Assembly (NCBI RefSeq): GCF_024363565.1
Contig: NZ_JAJEKE010000017.1
Coordinates: 39,453-103,452 of the forward strand
From: Lutispora saccharofermentans
GTDB lineage: Bacteria > Bacillota > Clostridia > Lutisporales > Lutisporaceae
DNA length: 64,000 bases
Reading direction: 5' to 3'
Both the position numbers and the translations under genes were made by a program. Shown here piece by piece: positions 1-7,877 of the stretch; the first letter of the stretch is position 1; every line of letters begins with the position of its first letter. The notes beneath the pieces were generated by a model, which searched no databases, was not told where the DNA came from, and saw only the letters and a list, made by a program, of their open reading frames with translations.

Positions 1-366
1 CAGCATTACAATATTGAAACATTTCTGCTTGATGAGTGAGGTCATGTCATAATCTCTCTTTTTTCCTATGGCTATTACCCCTTGAGAGGTTTTTGTTTCA
101 CTTATATCTAAAAATAACTTTTCTTCCATCTCATAAACCGGAATTTTTCTTTCGATACAAGTATCAATAATATCTTGTATATCCGGATTGCCCAAAACTT
201 CATCATGATAAAAGATGTGGCTAATATCCGCGTCATATTTTATAGCTTCCTGCAAGAGCTTAATACCTTCCAGTAAATACTCTCCGGCTGCATCCCTATA
301 TTTTTTAAATTGTAAAGATTTAGCATGCTTAATCACTTTATTCTGACTGCTGGTTATAATTTTCAC
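1..366 (-). CDS. TrmH/SpoU-family 23S rRNA 2'-O-methyltransferase, N-terminal part (cut by window edge)
   Basis: Only the first 122 codons are present; the gene runs off the left edge. The start is GTG at 366, preceded by AAGGTGA about 8 bases upstream. The protein begins VKIITSSQNKVIKHAKSL and continues with YLLEGIKLLQEA and an ETKTSQGVIAIGKK segment, the pattern of the L30e-like substrate-binding N-terminal domain of SpoU/TrmH RNA methyltransferases, which methylate ribose 2'-hydroxyls in rRNA using SAM. The catalytic SPOUT knot domain lies outside the window. The start is 14 bases after the ktrA stop, so co-transcription with the potassium genes is possible. The exact target nucleotide cannot be given. 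Confidence 0.82.
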   Translation of the reverse strand, partial: MKIITSSQNKVIKHAKSLQFKKYRDAAGEYLLEGIKLLQEAIKYDADISHIFYHDEVLGNPDIQDIIDTCIERKIPVYEMEEKLFLDISETKTSQGVIAIGKKRDYDMTSLIKQKCFNIVML

Positions 367-379
367 TGCGATTTCACCT

Positions 380-1042
380 TTAATCAATTTTTTTCTCTAA
401 TTTCAGCAAATCTTCGTTGCTTCCTACAACAACGAGTATATCCCCTGCCTTGATAGTTTCCTGGGCTTTTGGAGAAACATTTATGCTCCCGTTGTCATTA
501 TTATTTTTAATCGCTAAAACGTTAATGCCATACTTTGCTCTCAGGTTCAGGTCTTTCAGATTTTCTCCAATCCATGAGGGAAATACTTCGAATTCAAGAA
601 GGCTATAATCCGGCGACAACTCGATTATATCGAGTATATTTGTTGCAATAAGATTGTGAGCTACCCTTATGCCCATATCTCTTTCAGGAAAGACGACCCT
701 ATCGGCGCCAAGCTTTTTCAACACCTTGGCATGTACCTCATTTTGAGCTTTTGCCACAATGTATTTCAAGCCCATTTCTTTAAGCATCAAGGTAGTTATT
801 ATGCTTGATTGAATATCATCGCCAATTGCAACAACGCCAACATCAAAATTTCTGACTCCCAGGGAGCGCAGTACATTTTCGTCTGTGGCATCGGCAGCAA
901 TAGCGTGAGTGACCTTATCCGATATCCTTTGGATCAATTCTTCATCTATATCAACAGCTAACACCTCATGTCCTATATCATATAATCGTTTTGCAAGAGC
1001 ACCGCCAAAACGTCCTATTCCAATAACAACAAATTGTTTCAT
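380..1042 (-). CDS. ktrA: KtrA/TrkA-type potassium uptake regulatory subunit
   Basis: A 220-residue cytoplasmic RCK protein that gates a KtrB-type potassium channel subunit in response to nucleotides. The N-terminal RCK_N Rossmann domain has the GxGxxG dinucleotide loop at residues 8-13 (GIGRFG) and an acidic residue after the second strand (AVDID). The RCK_C domain covers roughly residues 140-220. The length matches KtrA/KtrC rather than the duplicated TrkA of proteobacteria. ATG at 1042 follows an AAGGAGGT site. It lies 11 bases downstream of ktrB, so the two are one operon. In Gram-positives RCK_C domains often bind c-di-AMP, but that is not visible here. Confidence 0.93.
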   Translation of the reverse strand: MKQFVVIGIGRFGGALAKRLYDIGHEVLAVDIDEELIQRISDKVTHAIAADATDENVLRSLGVRNFDVGVVAIGDDIQSSIITTLMLKEMGLKYIVAKAQNEVHAKVLKKLGADRVVFPERDMGIRVAHNLIATNILDIIELSPDYSLLEFEVFPSWIGENLKDLNLRAKYGINVLAIKNNNDNGSINVSPKAQETIKAGDILVVVGSNEDLLKLEKKID

Positions 1043-1053
1043 TATTAACCTCC

Positions 1054-2418
1054 TTAGCCCACCAATATTTTATCTTCAGGGTACTTCAGATTGCTTTTAT
1101 GCCTGGATGCTCTTTGAGCCAGTGCCACTACTAGAGTCAGAGGACCTACTCTTCCTGAGAACATCGTTGCAGATACTATTAGCTTGCCAATAAAGGAAAG
1201 ATTCGGGCTATAATTTAAGCTTAATCCAACGGTTCCAAAAGCAGAGGCAGATTCATACATAAGAGTAAGAAAATCTGCATTCTCACTGATGGATAGAATC
1301 ATAGTTACGCCTGTGACAATAAGCAAGCCTGCAGCAGTAACAGCAAGAGCCCTATACACAATGGTTTTGGAAATCCTTTTTTCAAAAACCTCCGCATCTT
1401 CGCGCCCTGTGATGACAGATACTACAGTGAGGAAGAGGATTCCCGCCGTAGTAGTTTTAATACCTCCGGCCGTTGAGCATGGAGAACCTCCGATAAACAT
1501 CAATATTATGGTTAAAAATTTAGATGATGAAGTAAAGGCCGCATTATCAATTGTATTAAAGCCTGCAGTTCTTGGAGACACAGAGTGAAACAGAGAAGAA
1601 AGAATCTTTCCTGACAAAGGTAAGCCCCCCATCGTGGCAGGGTTATTATATTCAATCATAAACAAGAATAATGCTCCGATAGTGATTAAAAATCCGGTTA
1701 CGCTCAAAACCACCTTGCTGTGAAGAGATAATCTTCCAAAGCTCCTGTTGTTATATATGTCCATCCAAACGGTAAATCCTAATCCGCCGATTATGATCAA
1801 CAGCATTGTGGTAAAGTTGATGACAACATTATTTACATATGGGCTGAAACTCCTAAATCCGCCTATCAAATCAAAGCCGGCATTGCAGAAAGCTGAAATA
1901 GAATGAAACAGCCCCATGGCTATACCCTTCTTCATTCCGAACTCAGGAACAAAAACTGTAGAATATATCACGGCTCCTGCAGCTTCAATTGTAAAGGTAG
2001 CTATAATAATGCTTTTAGTCAGCCTGACCAAGCCTTCAAGCTCATCTAGGTTTAATGCTTCCTGCATCATAATTCTTTCCCTTAGTGTTATTCTCCTCCC
2101 AACAAGCAGCGATAATAAAGTTGACATGGTCATGAAGCCCAGCCCGCCAATTTGTATTAATGCAATTATAATCACCTGACCAAAAGGGGTCCAATGTGTA
2201 GCAGTATCTACGACAACCAGACCCGTTACGCAAACAGCAGATGTGGCTGTAAAAAGAGCATTTATGAAGCCAGCACTATTTCCGTCTTTCGAAGCTATCG
2301 GCAGATTTAAAAGGATAGCCCCGGACAATATTATAGCAGCAAAACCTATGACTAAAATTTGTGACGGTGATGCATTAATTGACTTTTTAAGAAAGCTCAA
2401 TTTTATAATATCTTTCAC
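1054..2418 (-). CDS. ktrB: KtrB/TrkH-type potassium (or sodium/potassium) uptake membrane subunit
   Basis: A 454-residue integral membrane protein of the TrkH/KtrB family, which forms the ion pathway with four pore-loop repeats. Visible family motifs are TATSAVCVTGL near residue 65, SAFCNAGFD near 175, and SPCSTAGGIKTTT near 310, each carrying the selectivity-filter glycine. It is first in the ktrB-ktrA operon. The start given is GTG, which itself overlaps the only SD-like AGAGGTG; a TTG seven codons further in (before SFLKKSI) is an alternative, so the N-terminus is uncertain by about six residues. No c-di-AMP riboswitch was recognised in the 150 bases upstream. Confidence 0.9.
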   Translation of the reverse strand: MKDIIKLSFLKKSINASPSQILVIGFAAIILSGAILLNLPIASKDGNSAGFINALFTATSAVCVTGLVVVDTATHWTPFGQVIIIALIQIGGLGFMTMSTLLSLLVGRRITLRERIMMQEALNLDELEGLVRLTKSIIIATFTIEAAGAVIYSTVFVPEFGMKKGIAMGLFHSISAFCNAGFDLIGGFRSFSPYVNNVVINFTTMLLIIIGGLGFTVWMDIYNNRSFGRLSLHSKVVLSVTGFLITIGALFLFMIEYNNPATMGGLPLSGKILSSLFHSVSPRTAGFNTIDNAAFTSSSKFLTIILMFIGGSPCSTAGGIKTTTAGILFLTVVSVITGREDAEVFEKRISKTIVYRALAVTAAGLLIVTGVTMILSISENADFLTLMYESASAFGTVGLSLNYSPNLSFIGKLIVSATMFSGRVGPLTLVVALAQRASRHKSNLKYPEDKILVG

Positions 2419-2585
2419 CTCTTACAGATGATCTTTTATGCTCTGTAATAATATAATTCATAATAATCGTAATAAATATTCCTATGTCCTCAGTTTGTTA
2501 ATAATTATATATATTCTAAACTTTTCCACTAAACATTTCAATCTTGATCCGATATGCCAAAATCGGATAAAAATCTTAAAAATGA

Positions 2586-2605
2586 AAAAGACCTTTCGGT
2601 CTTTT
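2586..2605 (-). terminator. Rho-independent terminator of infC-rpmI-rplT
   Basis: A perfect 8-bp stem, AAAAGACC-GAAA-GGTCTTTT, followed on the minus strand by TTCATTTTT. The rplT stop codon overlaps the first bases of the hairpin. Confidence 0.88.
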
Positions 2606-2963
2606 ATGCATTTATTTTTTCTTTAGCTATATCGATCAATTTGGCAAAGCCTGCTTCATCATTAATAGCCATTTCAGCAAGCATCTTTCTGTTTATCTCA
2701 ATGCCTGAAAGCTTAAGTCCATTTATGAATTTACTGTAGGATAATCCATTGTTTCTAGCTGCTGCATTTATTCTTGCTATCCATAGCTTTCTGAAATCTC
2801 TCTTTCTGAGCTTTCTTCCTATATAAGCAAATCTTAATGCCCTGATCACTGTTTCATTGGCTATTCTATATTTTTTACTTCTGGCGCCTACATAACCCTT
2901 AGCCAGCTTCAATGTTTTTCTACGTTTTTTATGGGCATTTACCGCTCTTTTTACTCTTGCCAT
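2604..2963 (-). CDS. rplT: 50S ribosomal protein L20
   Basis: 119 residues, the usual length for L20. It starts [19 protein letters not shown] and contains the family segments [13 protein letters not shown] and [21 protein letters not shown]20 binds 23S rRNA early in 50S assembly and in Firmicutes represses its own operon by binding the leader RNA upstream of infC. It is the last gene of infC-rpmI-rplT, 23 bases after rpmI. A strong hairpin terminator begins at its stop codon. Confidence 0.98.
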   Translation of the reverse strand: MARVKRAVNAHKKRRKTLKLAKGYVGARSKKYRIANETVIRALRFAYIGRKLRKRDFRKLWIARINAAARNNGLSYSKFINGLKLSGIEINRKMLAEMAINDEAGFAKLIDIAKEKINA

Positions 2964-2986
2964 GTTAATGCTGCCTCCTTATGGAA

Positions 2987-3184
2987 TTATTTATATGGTA
3001 CTAATTTTCTAATAATTTTTGCCTCAGCTGCGCTGGCATAACCTGTTTTTCTAAGATTCCTTCTTCTTTTTGAAGTTTTCTTAGTCAAAATATGCTGTTT
3101 AAAAGCCTTAGCTCTTTTTACTTTTCCTGATTTAGTAAAGCTGAATCTTTTTGCCGAAGCTCTGTGGGTTTTCATTTTTGGCAT
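2987..3184 (-). CDS. rpmI: 50S ribosomal protein L35
   Basis: 65 residues, very basic, starting [24 protein letters not shown], the signature of bacterial L35. It lies between infC (21 bases) and rplT, the conserved gene order. A component of the large ribosomal subunit. Confidence 0.98.
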   Translation of the reverse strand: MPKMKTHRASAKRFSFTKSGKVKRAKAFKQHILTKKTSKRRRNLRKTGYASAAEAKIIRKLVPYK

Positions 3185-3205
3185 TACAAAGTCCTCCCTT
3201 TTCTA

Positions 3206-3721
3206 CTATTGTTTAGGCGCTAAAGTTAAAGAAAGATTTTTACCTTCCAGTTTCGCCGGTTTTTCAATAACACAATAATCCTTCAAAATTTCATAAAAAC
3301 GTTCCAGGGCTTTTTCACCGTATGCCACATGGTCTATTTCTCTGCCTCTGAATCTTATGGTCACTTTAACCTTGTCACCATCATGTAAAAACTTTTGAGC
3401 ATTTTTTGCTTTTACATTAAGATCATGTTCCTCTATCTTTGGAGAAAATCTGATTTCTTTGATGTTAACAACTTTTTGGTTTTTGCGAGCTTCTTTTTCT
3501 CTCTTGCTCTGTTCAAAAGTAAATTTGCCATAGTCCATTATCTTGCATACCGGCGGCTTAGCCTGCGGAGCTATCTTAACAAGGTCTAATTCTCTTTCCG
3601 CGGCAATTTCAAGAGCTTGCCTGGAAGACATTATCCCAAGCTGTTCTCCATTAACATCAACTACTCTTACCTCTTTATCTCTTATATCTTCGTTGATTTG
3701 AACATCCTTATTGTTACTTAT
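3206..3721 (-). CDS. infC: Translation initiation factor IF-3 with ATA start codon
   Basis: 171 residues. IF-3 binds the 30S subunit and checks start codon and initiator tRNA. I place the start at an ATA codon at 3721, 7 bases after a perfect GGAGGTG site (3729-3735). This gives an N-terminus SNNKDVQINEDIRDKEVRVV, the normal IF3-N motif (INexIR..VRv); the first in-frame ATG (3631) would lose 30 residues including that motif and has no ribosome binding site. The C-terminal domain contains KEIRFSPKIEEHDL. A non-standard infC start is a known device by which IF-3 limits its own synthesis (AUU in E. coli). First gene of infC-rpmI-rplT. Confidence 0.95.
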   Translation of the reverse strand: MSNNKDVQINEDIRDKEVRVVDVNGEQLGIMSSRQALEIAAERELDLVKIAPQAKPPVCKIMDYGKFTFEQSKREKEARKNQKVVNIKEIRFSPKIEEHDLNVKAKNAQKFLHDGDKVKVTIRFRGREIDHVAYGEKALERFYEILKDYCVIEKPAKLEGKNLSLTLAPKQ

Positions 3722-3746
3722 AGTTGATCACCTCCATAATATAATT

Positions 3747-3845
3747 GGGCAGGTAGAAAAATCCACCTGCCCATAATAATCAATACACATGGACTATTTT
3801 ACCTTATCAGCATCGCCGTAAGGTGAGAAGCGGACCTTCTACTTA
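3747..3845 (-). promoter_or_regulatory. L20-type leader RNA upstream of infC
   Basis: Between the promoter and infC lies a structured, non-coding leader. On the minus strand it contains GAAGGTCCGCTTCTCACCTT, then ATGCTGATAAGGTAAA, and ends in an 8-bp hairpin (GGGCAGGT/ACCTGCCC at 3747-3772) just before the SD. The GCTTCTCACCTT...AAGGT core and the position match the L20 leader found before infC in Clostridia, to which excess L20 binds. A covariance search would settle the assignment. Confidence 0.72.
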
Positions 3846-3908
3846 AATGCAAATCAAATGCAAAAGCTTATAATAATTTATTAAATCTTTTTATATATTG
3901 ACTAATAT

Positions 3909-3937
3909 AGGATAGCATTATGCATTAAGATTGTCAA
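3909..3937 (-). promoter_or_regulatory. Sigma-A promoter of infC-rpmI-rplT
   Basis: TTGACA at 3937-3932, 17-base spacer, TATCCT at 3914-3909, reading leftward. Predicted start near 3902 leaves a leader of about 180 bases before infC. Confidence 0.85.
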
Positions 3938-3957
3938 TATATAATTTAAAGTTTTTA

Positions 3958-5079
3958 CTAGAGCTTTTTTTCTTTGTCCCGGGCATTCATATACTTCTGC
4001 CAGGCATGAAGTACCAGTGATAATGCAATTACTCCATAGGCTATAAATGACCTGAAGTATTCACCCATTTGTGCATCTCCGAACAAGTTCTTGCCTGCTG
4101 CCGGCGACACGGAAAACAAAGTATGGAACAATATTGTACCTAATATAGCTTGACCTATTGTGGCTTTTGTAACAGTAGCACCTCCGATAACCAAAGCAGC
4201 CACGGCAAACCTTCCGACCTGCTCATGAGCTGTGTAGGTTTGCAATGTTCCTATATTTTGAAGGAAGATAATCTGTCCCCATGCAGCCAGCACTGTAGAC
4301 ATAACCATGGCAACAATTCTTGTTTTATCAACATTGATTCCTGCCACATCTGCGATATGGATGTCTTGACCCAATGCTCTAAAGTTCTGACCCAGCTTTG
4401 TTTTAAGAATAAACTGATTAAAAACACATAACAATGCAATAAGTATAAATGTAAAGACCGGTATCTTGACACCCATGATAGGAATATTGATTATGTTATC
4501 CAAAGAATTCTGAATAAGATCTAGCTCCAAAGCATTCTTTAATCCAATACCCCCCGGAAGTATTATTTGAGGATTTTTTACCGGTATGATAGTACCCATA
4601 AATAGTAAGAATACCAATTGATATAAACCGTTAGAGAAAAATCCCATAATTATTCCTGTGATCATTTCACGGCCTTTGGTTTTGTTCAAGATCTTACCTA
4701 CTCCGTAACCGAAAAGAACGGCAAAAGGAGTGGCAAACGCAACCGCGGCAAGAAGCCCCGGTACACCACCAATGTTCATTATTATAATAAAAATAAGCCC
4801 TATCTGTCCGGCGATTGCACCAACCACTATAGCAAAGTTAAGGCCCATCCCGGCCAGCACGGGAATTATCAGTGCAATAACCAGGAATAGATTTCTATTT
4901 AATCTTAGAATTACATCCGAAATAATATATTTCAAAGACAGTTTAGACAAAACAGCACCCGCAATGCATACTACTGCAAATAATAGCGGAACTGAGTACT
5001 TGGACATAGCTGCCAGTATACTGAACTTATTTGCTTTTTTGCTGTCAATTTTTAATTCAGTATTCATTCTATTCGCCAC
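3958..5079 (-). CDS. ABC transporter permease, sugar/nucleoside (BPD_transp_2) class, second subunit
   Basis: A 373-residue polytopic membrane protein of the RbsC/NupQ-like ABC permease family (many hydrophobic helices; the signature stretch FVIALIIPVLAGMGLNFAI near residues 65-85 and the EAA-like region AGINVDKTRIVAMVMSTVLAA near 250). It is the last gene of the DUF3798 importer operon, overlaps the preceding permease gene by 11 bases and has a GGAGG site. Both permeases are of the same family but differ in sequence, implying a heterodimeric channel. The substrate is unknown. No clear terminator is seen; the infC promoter begins almost at its stop codon. Confidence 0.88.
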   Translation of the reverse strand: MANRMNTELKIDSKKANKFSILAAMSKYSVPLLFAVVCIAGAVLSKLSLKYIISDVILRLNRNLFLVIALIIPVLAGMGLNFAIVVGAIAGQIGLIFIIIMNIGGVPGLLAAVAFATPFAVLFGYGVGKILNKTKGREMITGIIMGFFSNGLYQLVFLLFMGTIIPVKNPQIILPGGIGLKNALELDLIQNSLDNIINIPIMGVKIPVFTFILIALLCVFNQFILKTKLGQNFRALGQDIHIADVAGINVDKTRIVAMVMSTVLAAWGQIIFLQNIGTLQTYTAHEQVGRFAVAALVIGGATVTKATIGQAILGTILFHTLFSVSPAAGKNLFGDAQMGEYFRSFIAYGVIALSLVLHAWQKYMNARDKEKKL

Positions 5080-6112
5080 CTCCTGCTTTCGTTAGAGCAT
5101 ATAGTATAACTCCATTTTGAACAATAATTCTTACTACCTCAGACAAGCTGCCTACAGGCAGTAAACCGTTAATAACCGGCAGCGATATGGCCAATAATGA
5201 CTGAAAAATGATGACTCCTGATATAACATTTCCTATGCTTGCCTTTTTAATGCTTGCACCGCCTATTAGTATAGCAGAAATAGCCAAAAACGGCATATTC
5301 AACGGAGCAGTATATAATTGGATAAATCCATAGCTCTGACCGTATACCAGTATGCCTACGGCTCCTAAAACCATAGATAATACTGTACCGATAGTTCTCT
5401 GTCTATCCACATTAATACCGGAAGCTTCGGCAAATTTCGGATTATCTCCTGCCGCCACCATGGCTGCTCCTGTCTTAGATCTTAAGAATAACCACATGAG
5501 ACAGCAACATAGTCCAAAGAACACAAAGGTTCCTAACGGTATAACTTGGCCCATTATTTTTATGTTGCCAAGCTCATCCAATACTTTACCATATCTGTTT
5601 GTAAGAGAAATAGTAGATCTGAGGCCTTTTCCTCCTATGGCCCATATCATTTCAGGGTTTTTAAAAGGTATGATCAACCAGCCTATACACATAAGAGATA
5701 CAACAGAGTATCCCATATAAGTGCCTACAGTCATTTCGTCACCCTTTACCCTATTTAGGATTATTGAATAAATCAATCCAGCAATAACTGAGATTGGAAT
5801 CGCAATGAGTATTGCAGTCATAAAAGCGGACATACCTGTCATATTTAATTCTATTGATATACAGCCCGCTAATGCACCGCAAATCATTCCTATGGACAAT
5901 GCAAAATTCGGTCCGGTTCCGGACACAATACACGGCACCATTGCCAACACCAATATGCTATTCTGCCCAATCCTTATCAATGCAGTACAAATCAACCCAA
6001 ATATATCTTGCTTCAAAAAAAACGCTGTTATCAAAAGAAGCATTAAAAAAAGCGTACAATAGACTTTAGGATGTCCAAATCTTTCGATAGAATTCTTCCA
6101 TAAATTCTTCAT
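5069..6112 (-). CDS. ABC transporter permease, sugar/nucleoside (BPD_transp_2) class, first subunit
   Basis: 347 residues with about nine hydrophobic segments. The segment LVLAMVPCIVSGTGPNFALSIGM near residues 55-75 and EASGINVDRQRTIGTVLSMVLGAVG near 230-255 are homologous to regions of the neighbouring permease, marking the same branched-chain/simple-sugar permease fold. It starts at the base immediately before the ATPase stop (ATPase ends at 6113) and overlaps the next permease, so translation is probably coupled. Partner of the two-domain ATPase and the DUF3798 lipoprotein. Substrate unknown. Confidence 0.88.
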   Translation of the reverse strand: MKNLWKNSIERFGHPKVYCTLFLMLLLITAFFLKQDIFGLICTALIRIGQNSILVLAMVPCIVSGTGPNFALSIGMICGALAGCISIELNMTGMSAFMTAILIAIPISVIAGLIYSIILNRVKGDEMTVGTYMGYSVVSLMCIGWLIIPFKNPEMIWAIGGKGLRSTISLTNRYGKVLDELGNIKIMGQVIPLGTFVFFGLCCCLMWLFLRSKTGAAMVAAGDNPKFAEASGINVDRQRTIGTVLSMVLGAVGILVYGQSYGFIQLYTAPLNMPFLAISAILIGGASIKKASIGNVISGVIIFQSLLAISLPVINGLLPVGSLSEVVRIIVQNGVILYALTKAGGGE

Positions 6113-7735
6113 CTAGATTACCTCCTTTGCATGTGCGCCAGGCTTGCCTGCCATCATGAGGCCGAAATCCACATCTGAGTCCTGAGGATCTAATATACCT
6201 TGCAGTTTTCCATCATATATCAATGCTATCCTATCGCATATCGATCTTAATTCGCCCAATTCACTTGAAGTCATTACTATTGTCATCCCCTGCTCTTCAT
6301 TCAACTTAATCAATAAATCCAAAACCAGCTTCTTTGCACCGATATCTATACCTCTTGTAGGCTCCGATACAAACAATATCTCAGGTTCTAACGTCAAAGC
6401 CCTTGCAATGCAGACCTTTTGCTGGTTCCCACCGCTCAAGCGTCTTGTATATTGCGTAGGTCCTGTACATCTTATATCAAGCTCCTTAATATACTTGTTT
6501 GCGTGTTTTCTTATCTTCTTTTCATCCATCATCTTGAATGCTTTTATTCCTAATAATGGCTTCAAAAAGCCATCCTTTATCTGCATGCTTGTCATTACAA
6601 TATTCATTTCTATAGAAGTATCCAGAAGCAATCCAACACCCCTTCTATCCTCCGAAACAAAAGCAAGCTTATTTTCTATAGATTTTCTGGGATTGTTAAG
6701 TTCAATAAGCTGTCCATTTTTATAAACTTCTCCTGTTGACCTGTATAATCCCATAATTCCGTTGGCCAGGCCTATTTTCCCCTGCCCTGCCAATCCGCCG
6801 ATTCCCAGTATCTCACCTCTTCTTATATCAAGGCTTACTCCTCTTACGCTTTCTCCGGGCATATATACATAAAGATCCTTTATGGACATGATAGCATCTT
6901 CACTGTCACTTGAGGCTCTGTTATTTGTTCTCTCAATTCTTTCTATCTTTCGGCCAACCATTAGCTGAGCAATCTTTTCCATAGTCGTATCTTTCTTGGC
7001 CATTGAAGCTACCTGCTCACCATCGCGAAGGATTGAAATAGTGTCTGAAACCGCAATGACCTCGTCAAGCCTATGAGTAATAAATAATATGCCAATGCCT
7101 TTTGCCGCAAGCCTTTTCATAGCTTCCAGAAGCTTCTCCGCTTCGCTTTCCGCCAGTACAGCCGTAGGTTCGTCAAATACCAGCAGCTTAATATTCTCTT
7201 TGTCAATCTCCCTTGCAATTTCTACAAACTGCATATAGCCTACCGGCAGTCCTGCAATGGGCAGCCAATCATCTACAGTCATTCCTAACTCTTTCAATGC
7301 TTTCCGTGCATCTTTTCTCATAGCTTCTACATCCAATGTTTTCAACATAGGGCTGATAAGTTTGCTTACAGGATTCGCCTTAAGTATCTCACGGTTTAGC
7401 TTAATATTCTCCGTGATCGTGAAGCCCGGCATCAGCATGAACTCTTGGTGCACCATGCCTATACCTAATTCTATAGCATCATTAGGTGATTTAATGTCAA
7501 TTTCTTTTCCATCCAGTAAGACCTTGCCCTTATAGCCGCCTGTATTCTTTATTACAGGCATACCGAAAATAATATTCATAAGAGTAGACTTCCCGGCACC
7601 GTTTTCACCTACAATGGCATGTATCTCCCCAGCTTTTACTTTCAAATTTATACCTTTTAGAACACTGTTCCCAAAATACTCTTTTTCTATATTTCTTAGT
7701 TCAAGAACATACTGTGATTTATTTGTATCCTCCAT
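6113..7735 (-). CDS. ABC transporter ATP-binding protein with two nucleotide-binding domains (RbsA/MglA-like)
   Basis: 540 residues: two tandem ABC ATPase domains as in sugar and nucleoside importers. Domain 1 (about 8-265) has Walker A GENGAGKST near residue 44, a signature region with the divergent GLPVGYMQFVEIARE in place of LSGGQ, and Walker B LLVFDEPTA. Domain 2 (about 285-525) has a degenerate Walker A (GGLAGQGKIG) but a good signature LSGGNQQK, and LFVSEPTRGID in the Walker B position. One canonical and one degenerate site is typical for this family. ATG at 7735 follows AGGAGG. It follows the binding protein gene after a long intercistronic hairpin. Confidence 0.93.
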   Translation of the reverse strand: MEDTNKSQYVLELRNIEKEYFGNSVLKGINLKVKAGEIHAIVGENGAGKSTLMNIIFGMPVIKNTGGYKGKVLLDGKEIDIKSPNDAIELGIGMVHQEFMLMPGFTITENIKLNREILKANPVSKLISPMLKTLDVEAMRKDARKALKELGMTVDDWLPIAGLPVGYMQFVEIAREIDKENIKLLVFDEPTAVLAESEAEKLLEAMKRLAAKGIGILFITHRLDEVIAVSDTISILRDGEQVASMAKKDTTMEKIAQLMVGRKIERIERTNNRASSDSEDAIMSIKDLYVYMPGESVRGVSLDIRRGEILGIGGLAGQGKIGLANGIMGLYRSTGEVYKNGQLIELNNPRKSIENKLAFVSEDRRGVGLLLDTSIEMNIVMTSMQIKDGFLKPLLGIKAFKMMDEKKIRKHANKYIKELDIRCTGPTQYTRRLSGGNQQKVCIARALTLEPEILFVSEPTRGIDIGAKKLVLDLLIKLNEEQGMTIVMTSSELGELRSICDRIALIYDGKLQGILDPQDSDVDFGLMMAGKPGAHAKEVI

Positions 7736-7794
7736 TTATTTCCTCCTCCCTTCAAATCAGCAATGATCAATATCTTAATAAATATGTATAAATG

Positions 7795-7841
7795 GATATC
7801 ATATAAGGCTGCCGTTTAAACGGCAACCTTATATGATATTA
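7795..7841 (-). promoter_or_regulatory. Long intercistronic hairpin between binding-protein and ATPase genes
   Basis: The inverted repeat runs ATATCATATAAGG...GCCGTTTAAACGGC...CCTTATATGATAT, with nearly 20 paired bases per arm around a TTTAAA centre. It lies in the 140 bases between the DUF3798 gene and the ATPase gene. There is no strong U-tract in the direction of transcription, so an mRNA 3'-end stabiliser or partial terminator that favours binding-protein synthesis is more likely than a full stop. The end positions are good to about two bases. Confidence 0.75.
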
Positions 7842-7877
7842 AGCTGAATTCATACTACCTATAGGATTTAGAATTTT

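Noticed and set aside
909..1193. Plus-strand ORFs opposite ktrA/ktrB and many similar antisense frames across the window
   Set aside because: They mirror the codon pattern of the real genes on the other strand, have no SD and no protein-like motifs.
2419..2570. Possible c-di-AMP (ydaO) riboswitch before ktrB
   Set aside because: The region is short and AT-rich with none of the conserved GC-rich core elements.
6113..7735. Frameshift or damage in the second ATPase domain because of its poor Walker A
   Set aside because: A degenerate Walker A in the second domain is normal for RbsA/MglA-type ATPases; the frame is intact and full length.
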